A DNA stretch of 64,000 bases from contig NC_063262.1 in the NCBI RefSeq assembly GCF_019578655.1, positions 10,485,582-10,549,581 on the forward strand. The letters run 5' to 3'. Below, piece after piece: positions 56,679-64,000 of the stretch. Source of the stretch: Ricinus communis (Eukaryota; Streptophyta; Magnoliopsida; Malpighiales; Euphorbiaceae). Positions within the stretch are counted from its first letter, which is position 1. The number at the start of each line of letters is the position of its first letter. The notes under the pieces are model-generated. The model worked only from the letters and a program-made list of their open reading frames with translations, had not been told where the DNA came from and did no database searches. Made by a program: the position numbers and the translations under genes.

Positions 56679-57566
56679 ATAGGAAATCATCATCTTAGCA
56701 ACCATACATCCCAATAACTAATGAGTTATGATACGTATGGAATGCAAGAAAACACCCTCTAATCAAGATGATTCCAAAATCCAAGGATCTCCTCAAGTGA
56801 AGTTAGGAAAAACTAGTTCTAACAATGAAACTAGCACTTGAATTCAACTCCAAACGCAACAAACTAAGTATGATTTGATAAGTTAAGAATCAAACATAAG
56901 ATTTTAGTTAGGGAATGCCACAAACTAAAAAATAGTTTGATAAGTTCAAAGTTCATGCAAGAACTTAAGCAAAAACACTCACAAAGAGCAAATAAAGATT
57001 ATCATTCATCAATTCAATTTACAACTGAATTTGGCTTTGATATTTATAGCCAAAACAAGACAAAGAAACCTAAATGGATGTCTTTTGAGCTTTCCCATGT
57101 TTTCTCCTTTATTTCCCCTTAAAACTCATTAAAAGTGGTTGTTTTTATATTGATGTCACTTATTTTGTAACTCCCAAATGGCAACTAATTATATGGATCC
57201 ATTTTGTAATTCCAAATTATGACTAATTATGTGCATCCATTTTATAACTCTAAATGATAACTAATCACACCATAACTTAAAAAAACCTAATAAAAAAAAA
57301 GGCTTCAAATGAATTTTATTGGACCTATAAGTTCAGCCCAAACTTATTGCACTAAATTGATGATTTTGGTTCCTTTATACAATCCTAAACCTTAGGCTGA
57401 GTCTTGTTGTATTTGAATACTCCAAATGTCTTTAATTAAGCCCAACAAAGATTCTTGCATCCTTTTGGACTTAGATCTTGTCATCGGACCTCTTTGAAAG
57501 TTTAAAGTATCATTTGCAATTCTTGTCTTTATTGCATCAACTTTTTTCTCTCTAAAAGCAAAACTT
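56679..57566 (-). mobile_element. Ty3 element 3' end and LTR fragment inserted in Athila pol
   Basis: This 0.89 kb splits the RT/RNase H region. On the minus strand its first part encodes 'KTRIANDTLNFQRGPMTR' and 'SKRMQESLLGLIKDIW', the C-terminal tail found at the end of many plant Ty3 polyproteins, up to a stop near 57395. The rest (about 57390-56690) is non-coding, with a 'ggctataaatatc' TATA-like block, and looks like an LTR or 3' untranslated region. Its edges are sharp but no target duplication is clear. Confidence 0.6.
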
Positions 57567-58002
57567 ATTAATGCCCCAATAATGGTAGCACCAAATTGGA
57601 GTTTTCCATTTAAACTCATGTGTGATGCTAGTGAATTCGTTATTGGAGCCGTTCTTGGTCAAATGAGAGAAATGCACTTTCAGCCCTTTTATTACATAAA
57701 TAAAATGATGATTGAGGCGCACATAGATTACATCACTACTGAAAAAGAATTGATTATCGTTATCTTTGCTTTTGACAAGTTTTGATCATACTTAATATTG
57801 TCAAAGGTGATTATATACACTGATCACTCAGCATTGAGATATTTATTCTCTAAGACTGATACAAAATCAAGATTAATAAGATGGGTGTTACTTCTACAAG
57901 AATTTGACTTAGAGATACATAATAAGAGGGGAGCAGAAAACTTGGCGGTCGACCATTTATCATACCTAGAGAACCCTTATTTAGAGGAGTTATATAAATA
58001 GG
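57567..58002 (+). pseudogene. Athila pol relic: RNase H
   Basis: Resumes pol after the insertion: 'PFKLMCDASEFVIGAVLG' (first catalytic Asp), 'TTEKELIIVIFAFDKF' (Glu), a TGA, then '[16 protein letters not shown]' (Asp) and '[11 protein letters not shown]' (Asp). All four RNase H acidic positions are recognisable. The 75-codon frame on the opposite strand mostly belongs to the inserted piece. Confidence 0.85.
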
Positions 58003-59341
58003 ATATTAATGATCATTTTCCAGATGAGCAATTGTATGCTATGGTGAGTTTGATGAGTAACTCTGATTTTTCTATTCCATGGTATGCTGATTTTGAAAAT
58101 TATCTTGTTTCGAGAGAACTTCCAAAGGATTATTCTTATCACTAAAAGAAGAAATTCTTTACTGATTTGAAGTATTACTTTTGGAAATATCCATTTTTGT
58201 TTAAAATTTATGCTAATAGGATAATAAGGAGGTGTATAGCATGACCAGAATCCATGGGCATTCTTGGTCATTGCCATGATGGACCAGCTGGGGGATATTA
58301 TGTGGTAAGCAAGATAGCTCAAAAAGCACTAGTAGCAGGGTTTTATTGGCCAACTCTATTCAAAGATAGCCACATGTTCGTGTAAGAATGCGATCATTGC
58401 TAACATATAGGTAACATTTCATCTCATGATGAGATGCCCCAATATGGCATACTTGAATGTGAAGTTTTTGATGTATGGGGTATCGACTTTATGAGACCAT
58501 TTCCTAATTCTTTTGGTAATAAATATATTTTGGTGGCTATTGATTATGCTTCTATATGGGTTGAGGCACAGGCTTTGTCTCGTAATGATGCTAGAGTAGT
58601 AGTAAAATTTTTAAAAAAATATTTTATGCAGGTTTGGCATCCCTAATACTATTATTAATGATAGAGGTACACATTTTTCAATGCTCAATTAAAGAAGGTG
58701 TTAAGAAGGGTTGGTGTCTCGCATAAATTTGTCATCCCTTATCACCCTTAAACTAGTGGCCAAGTAGAAAACACGAGTAGAGAACTTAAAAGAATTCTTG
58801 AGAAAACTGTTGAGCGGTCAAGGAAAAATTGGTCTGTAAACCTTAATGATGCTATATGGGCTTCTAGAACTACCTTTAAAACAGCCTTGGGCACAGCCCC
58901 TTATAGTATATGGAAAATCTTGCCATCTACTTGTTGAAATTGAACATAAAGCTTTTTAGGCTATAAAATAGGTTGATCTTGATCTAGCTAGTGTAGGTTT
59001 CAAAAGAAAATTACAGCTTAATGAATTCATGCTTATGAGAATGCCTGTCTAACAAAGGAACATACAAAGGAGTGGCATGATTCCCGGATCAAACCTAGAA
59101 GAGAGTTTCAAGTTAGAGATAAGGTACTTCTATTCAACTCATAACTTCAGCTCTTTTTAGGAAAGTTAAAATCACGTTGGTCAAGTCCGTTTATAATTAA
59201 ACTAATTTTTCCTTATGGAGAAATTGAGTTAATGCATCCTGAAAATGGTAAATTTAAAGTTAATGGCCATAGATTGAAACTGTACCTTGGAGGAAAGATT
59301 GACTCGAGAAAAGAAGTTTTACAACTTCTCGAGTCGACATA
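58003..59341 (+). pseudogene. Athila pol relic: integrase
   Basis: After a spacer, the HHCC zinc region is seen as 'HCHDGPAGGYY' and 'ECDHC'. The integrase core follows: first Asp in 'VWGIDFM' (open 58434-58646), a frameshift near 58632, second Asp in 'INDRGTHF', and Glu in '[16 protein letters not shown]'. The C-terminal part includes 'WHDSRIKPRREFQVRDKVL' and 'FKVNGHRLKLYLGG', ending at TAA 59339-59341. Stops and frameshifts are frequent. Pol ends in the usual Athila way. Confidence 0.85.
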
Positions 59342-59820
59342 AGAAAATATATGAATTTCTAGATAAAAAATGACAATAAAGAAGCAATAGGAGGCATCCT
59401 ACTTTTCTTTACTATTTATTATTACTATTATTATTTGATTAATGTCTAGATTATGTTATTCTCAGTTTTTAATTGTTGAAACAATAATGGGCTCGCACTC
59501 TAAATTTATTTGGATTTTAGTTCAGTTTCTTTGGGTTAAACCCATTTCAGTTTTATTTAGGATCCAAATATAGGATATTAATGTTTTATTTAAATTAGAA
59601 ATAACCTAGTAGTTATATCCTAATTTATCTCTTCTTTTCCTTTTCTATAGGACTTAGGAGTTTAGTTTCATTAAGATATCTAGAATCCTAGTTTTATTTT
59701 AATAAACATTCTAATTTCAATAAGGATTAGAACTCATGAGATTAGCTCTATAAATAGGACTTGCTTCACTTCCTCTAGGTTTCACATTTTTTTCACCAAT
59801 TATTTACTTACCCTTGCTTT
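59342..59820 (+). other. Non-coding DNA after Athila pol, with TATA-like block
   Basis: No coding sequence. It holds 'gctctataaataggac' at 59743-59758, typical of an LTR promoter, so this may be the 3' untranslated region and part of an LTR. LTR ends could not be located. Confidence 0.4.
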
Positions 59821-60451
59821 TAATAGAGAAATTACTAAAATAGTCCTACCAACACAAATATTTACAGAAATACCAGAGATGATATTTTTCCATTTAAACC
59901 CTATTTTAAATCAAACTTTACTTCTAAGTAATTTAATAATTCAATACAATATAAATTTAAGCACTTGAATTATTATTACTCCTTAATTAGGTTCTATAAC
60001 TTTAGATCATTTCTTAAAATAATATGCCTCCAAAAGTGCAATTCACCTACTAATTTATAAATAATATTCTCATATTATTTAAATAAAATTATAAATAACC
60101 TTATTAAAATAATGTCATCATCTCTCCTATTTTACCTCATATTTATAGCCTTACTATTATTTAGTTTCAAGAATTGAAGTCTAATTATATGCATTTAATT
60201 ACATATATCCGAATTTAGAAAATATAGAATGTGATATTTATAAGTAATTTACCTTTTATATAACTCACTTAATTAATTCTTTGAAAATTAAACTAATTAA
60301 ATATAGTTTAATAGATCCTTTTGTTTTTATCTAGCATTAAAATCCTCTTATAAATCATCCAATTTAAATTAAAGATTCGATACTCTAGTCATATACATTA
60401 AACTAATAAAATTTATAGTTTTATTTTAATTATCATCATAATCCTTATTAC

Positions 60452-60490
<39 letters not shown>

Positions 60491-60548
60491 TATTATTATT
60501 ATCACTATTATTATTATTATTGTTAATTCCTTAGGTATGGGTGTTACA
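59820..60548. repeat. Right end of another long-LTR copy
   Basis: Phrases such as 'aaattaaactaatta' with 'tagtttaatagatcc', and the end GGTATGGGTGTTACA at 60548, match the right end of the family at 2166-4287 and 8615-8869. The rest of the LTR is missing on the left. An ATT microsatellite (60446-60523) lies just before the end. Confidence 0.55.
60446..60523. repeat. ATT microsatellite
   Basis: About 25 imperfect ATT/ATC units, in the position where the LTR copy at 15.9 kb also has an ATT-rich tract. Confidence 0.8.
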
Positions 60549-60940
60549 TCTACGAATAAAATGTACTACTCATCTACCATTTGGCTTGGAGAAATACTGG
60601 AATAAGTAGAATTTAAAACTAAAATTCATTTACCTTCATATATATGTTTCATATCTCCTCAAACACCCTTACTCCATAACCTTTTCTAACCTACATAATA
60701 ATAATAAAAAAAGAAATTATATTATAACAGTATTAATAATTTTAATATAAGTATATTTACCATGGCCTTTTCCCTTTATTGGACTATTTTGAAATGAAGA
60801 TCTCTTACTTGACTTCCAGTTTGTTGTTGGCTTACATTACCTATCTTCTTTTTTCTATTTTCTTGTTGTCATTTTATGTCACACAGTTGCAAGTTTTGAC
60901 CCTCTTCCAATATAAGTTGTTAAATTACTATGAGCTTGAC
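60549..60940. other. Intergenic DNA
   Basis: AT-rich and without a supported gene; possibly intron or 3' flank of the MULE relic. Confidence 0.4.
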
Positions 60941-61740
60941 TAGATGCCTTAACATTGCATCATCCGCTCTTGCCTTTGGTGGGTTCTCTCTCTTACCCTA
61001 ATTCATTCCAAAATCATATTAAACATGTCCAAAATGTTCATAAATATTACATATTAAGTATGAAGATGATATTAAGACTTACATGAATTTTAAGAGGTCT
61101 TCTACAACATCATTAATACAAATTCTTTTGTTATGTCCTACTTGTAAACACTTTTGAAATATCATTTCAATTCTAGATCTCCTAAGCTTATTTGCATTCT
61201 TTGCTTCTTCTTCAGGCACACTCTTCTTACTCTTCTTTGGCCTTCTTGGCATTTTCTTGAATGGTGGTAGTATTATTGGGTTATTAGCAGCTTCAGGCTA
61301 TAACTTCTTCCCATTCAGTGGCTCAAGTGCACATTGGTAATGTTTCAATATAATGTTGTAGACTGTAAAATGGGTCTACATAATCTGTAGGGTCTTTTTT
61401 CATGAAGTGAATTGCTGAACATGCATGAATGCAAAAGATCCCACTAATATCCCATGCTCTACATGTATGAAAGTATTTTTTTAACTTAAGTACAAAACCC
61501 ATCATCCCCTATAGACACTTAGAATTTCTCACCAACAACTGGCTTACTAATGCAAAGCCTGTTATTATACCTATTATGTTCTAGATTATATCTTATCCTC
61601 GAACATATACTATCTGTAAAACCACTCATTCTCATCAACTTAATATGCTGCTTTTCCATCAATGCAACTTTAATATCCTCTAGCATGTCGATTATAGGTC
61701 TAAAGAATCCTTGTAAACTACTATACCTCTAGCATACTTT
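60940..61740 (-). pseudogene. MULE (MuDR-type) transposase C-terminal relic
   Basis: The minus strand encodes the end of a Mutator-like transposase. From 61740 it reads 'QGFFRPIIDMLEDIKVAL', 'RMSGFTDSICSRIRYNLEH', then after a stop the SWIM finger 'LKKYFHTCRAWDISGIFCI' with HACSAIHFM, 'YVDPFYSLQHYIETL', then a basic 'KKMPRRPKKSKK' stretch and a zinc knuckle 'KCLQVGHNKRIC'. Two zinc ligands are lost: the first Cys of the SWIM CxCxnCxHxC is His, and the first Cys of the knuckle is Phe. The DDE core lies further upstream and is missing, cut by the viral insertion at 61741. Confidence 0.8.
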
Positions 61741-61762
61741 CTGATACCACAAGGGGAAAAGA

Positions 61763-61918
61763 CTAACAAGTTTTTGATGTGCAGGATCCTTAGAGGAGGC
61801 AAGCACAAAGCATACACTTGTTAAAGACTATGCAAGGAAATACGATACTAACAAGTTTTTGATGTGCAAGATCCTCAGACGAGGCAAGCACATAGCATAC
61901 ACTTGTTAAAGACTATGC
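61763..61918 (-). repeat. Tandem duplication in the viral leader, about 90-bp period
   Basis: 'actaacaagtttttgatgtg' occurs at 61763 and again at 61852, each followed by 'gatcct(t/c)aga(g/c)gaggcaagcac' and 'atacacttgttaaagact'. The inverted copy at 22.3 kb has this segment once, so the duplication is specific to locus 3 or its viral source. Confidence 0.75.
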
Positions 61919-62149
61919 ACTCAATGTAGAATGAAAATAACAAATTCTTATTGATAAACAAATATACAAACTTTGAAATGAAAGCTTTAAACAAAGAAAT
62001 ATAACTTACAAGAGTAAAATATAAGAGGAAAGTGGTTTTTCTCTATTTTTCTCTCTGTTACTCTCTTCTCACTATATTTCTTATGGTAGAACTAGAAGAA
62101 TACAAGAGTTTCTTGTCATTTTTCTGTTTGCCTTCTTCTTTGGTAGCTC

Positions 62150-62163
62150 CTCTATTTATAGAG
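62150..62163 (-). promoter_or_regulatory. Pararetroviral TATA box (locus 3)
   Basis: CTCTATAAATAGAG on the minus strand; the 'gaggggctccacgtc' unit is upstream at about 62218-62233. Confidence 0.55.
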
Positions 62164-62437
62164 GTCTTCAGTCTTGAGCCTCAATAATTCTTGCTTTGGA
62201 TGCTTTCGATAATGGAGTGAGGGGCTCCACGTCTTTACTGGAAAGAAGCAGGAATTGTCTGTCATGCTTCATTATTGAGGAATCTTCATCATTTTGTTTA
62301 AAAAAGTAACGGTGCAGAGTCTTTTGTCTTTTTTCACTTTTGCAAAGACTTTTTTTTTTGTTGGGTATTTGGCCCATTGCAGAAAATTAACCTGAGTTGC
62401 CATTTCTAGTTTTCAACCCAAGGGCTTTACAAAGATA

Positions 62438-63901
62438 TCATTTGATGGGCTTAAATATCCTAAAACAGTCGTTTTCATTCGAATCACCATCTAAATCAAT
62501 TGTTGCTGAGCTGGTGCTGGAAGAGGAAGATGAAGCTTTAGATTTTCCTTTTGAAGAGACAATCTCTGACAACTGTTTGATAAATTGTAGGAAATCTTCT
62601 TCTGTTTGAGTCGCCGCTAGCTTTGGAATAATAAAAGACTTTTGTGCCAGGAAGGTAGTTTATTCTTTGGGAGCTGGCAATAAGCTATTTTTTGTAAGAA
62701 AACTTTGTACCATCTTTGGAGATACTTTTTCTTGGTGGTTGAATTTATCCCATAATTTAACTTTGAACCTTCGGGCAAGGATGATTTCTTCATCTGCTGC
62801 TTGTTTGAAATGGAAATACCACACACATACCCATGAGAGGAAGAAGTTTGAACAAAATAAAAGTAGGGGAGGAAAACGCCTTTTCTATTTTGTTGGGTTT
62901 GTAGTGAGCTTTGAATAGATTAAACATAGGGAGAACTTATGGTATTATGGTTTTTGGAACATTGCCATAATAATTCCACCATTGTTTCAATATGGAATTT
63001 TGGAAGTTTGAATTGTGCTTGTGTCGAAGTAGAAAAGCCAAGAATGGCTCTGTCTCTCATTTTGTAAAAGAAAGGTATTAAACCAAGCTTGCTGGTAATC
63101 TCAATAGTTAAAAGTTGTATTTAGGCTTGAAGGGTATGTGTTTTGGAGGGAGGTTGGAAAAGATCTTGGTGAGTGTAAATCCATTCCCCAATCAGAAGGA
63201 TGAAGGATTATTTGGATGGTGCATATGGAATAAGCTGGGTCTTTGTGGTCTTTATGCTTTTTGAAGTGTTTGAATTTTGCAGAACCAGTTACCTCCAGGA
63301 TAGACTGGTAATAAGATTGGGGTTTTATTTTATTACAGGGTTTAAAGTACCATCCTGGAGGAAAAACTTTTGAAACTAATTTTGAGGGGCTTTCTGTACA
63401 AAATCCTTCCTCAATAGTTAAGATGCTTTGAAAGTTTTGCTTTTCTATGTTTTCATTGGTTTTGAAAAGTTTTATTTGCGATAAAACTATTTCTTGTGAG
63501 TTAGGCTTTGAAATACTTTGAGAGTTTTGAGATAGGTTTTGAGGGAAAATTACTATTTCTGGTTTTAAAATAGGGATAGAGAGTATACCTTTACCTTTGT
63601 TTGAAGAGGATGATGACTTTGGAGAAATTTCTGGCTGGACTTCAGCCACAGGTATTTTCTTTGAATATTCTTCGACCATCTTTAAAAACTCGAGATTTTT
63701 CTGTGCAAGCCACTCCTGAATTTGGAATTGCTTTTGGGCCGGGTCTTCTTTGCTTTTATTTATTTCTTCCTGGATGATCTCAGTCCAGGTTCTGATAGGC
63801 TTTGAAAAGGAGGGTAAAATATCCTTTTTTGGGCTTTGAACAACTTTTGTATTTGCTGTTGGCTTTTCTTCTTTATCTTTTGCTCTCGTTTTTCTCGGTA
63901 T
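62438..63901 (-). pseudogene. Pararetroviral ORF2, locus 3 (longest copy)
   Basis: The longest ORF2 here: 488 codons' worth from the former start to the TGA at 62440-62438. The start codon ATG has become ATA (63901-63899). The first 267 codons are open and include a segment missing from locus 1: 'RTWTEIIQEEINKSKED', 'QIQEWLAQKNLEF', 'VEEYSKKIPVAEVQPEISP'. This looks like a coiled coil. The core PPGWYFKP, 'QSYYQSILEVTGSAKF' and DWGMDLHSPRSFP follow; then Trp has become TGA (after 'TTFNY') and frames break. Towards the end 'FLAQKSFIIPKLAA', a Ser run and FKPIK are readable. Function unknown. Confidence 0.85.
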
Positions 63902-63903
63902 TG

Positions 63904-64000
63904 TCACTCTTGTTTTTGAAGGAACTCTCTGGTTAGAAAGTCTGATATTGAATTCGAATCTCCTCTTATGTATTCGATTTCAAATTCAAAAACGGAAAGA
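63904..64000 (-). pseudogene. Pararetroviral RNase H C-terminus, locus 3
   Basis: The minus strand reads 'FEIEYIRGDSNSISDFLTRE' and ends at TGA (63906-63904), the last catalytic Asp block of RNase H and the end of ORF1. Open to the window edge. Confidence 0.8.

Larger units (their letters stand above)
61741..64000 (-). mobile_element. Endogenous pararetrovirus, locus 3 (runs off the window)
   Basis: Minus-strand copy of the same virus: end of RNase H (64000-63904), ORF2 (63901-62438), intergenic/promoter region and the first nine bases of the primer site (TGGTATCAG, 61749-61741), where it joins the MULE relic. Its junction is thus at the minus-strand start point of the virus. The remaining RT etc. 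lies beyond the window. Confidence 0.88.

Noticed and set aside
1..64000. CRISPR arrays, rRNA or functional tRNA genes
   Set aside because: None seen; the tRNA-like signals are viral primer sites or a SINE, and this is plant nuclear DNA.

Overview
This is a window of plant nuclear DNA, very probably from a woody or herbaceous rosid dicot. The evidence is AT-rich intergenic DNA, plant-type long-LTR repeats, Athila- and Copia-type elements, hAT and MULE transposons, endogenous pararetrovirus copies, and two intact-looking genes of plant families (a PTF2-like TFIIB-related factor and a spliced RING-H2 ubiquitin ligase). The species cannot be fixed from sequence alone; a Malpighiales/Euphorbiaceae host is a guess.

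Layout. 1-8869 is a nest: an old ~2 kb LTR copy is split first by a younger solo LTR (2166-4287, 5-bp target duplication CCCTT) and then by a minus-strand pararetrovirus fragment (4631-8614) sitting in a TA tract. 8870-12400 is a minus-strand Athila relic whose LTR has a primer binding site on one side and a polypurine tract on the other. 12400-17180 holds two more copies of the long LTR, inverted relative to the first ones. 17183-19429 is a Copia reverse-transcriptase fragment bounded exactly by LTR ends. 19430-30112 is an almost complete but decayed pararetrovirus genome (Caulimoviridae; florendovirus-like order MP-CP-PR-RT-RNase H then a separate ORF2), starting at its tRNA-Met primer site, ending in a TA tract, and disrupted by a duplicated and an inverted viral block. 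30130-36900 is AT-rich DNA with a foldback-like element and a clean 1.74 kb hAT element.

The gene island is 37.2-54.3 kb: a frameshifted fragment of a TONSOKU-like gene, the single-exon PTF2-like gene (39626-41224), and a six-exon gene for a 566-residue, probably N-myristoylated RING-H2 E3 ligase (46179-53955), all on the minus strand. Its introns carry a 451-bp hAT MITE and a tRNA-derived SINE.

From 55 kb on the window is again repeats: an Athila pol relic split by a piece of another LTR element, an LTR end, a MULE transposase relic with a degraded SWIM finger, and a third pararetrovirus copy running off the right edge. All viral copies are broken by stops, frameshifts and deletions. Nothing suggests an active virus; what is informative is where the viral DNA joined the host (TA tracts and the primer site), how it was rearranged, and the uncharacterised ORF2, which stays readable in its core across copies.
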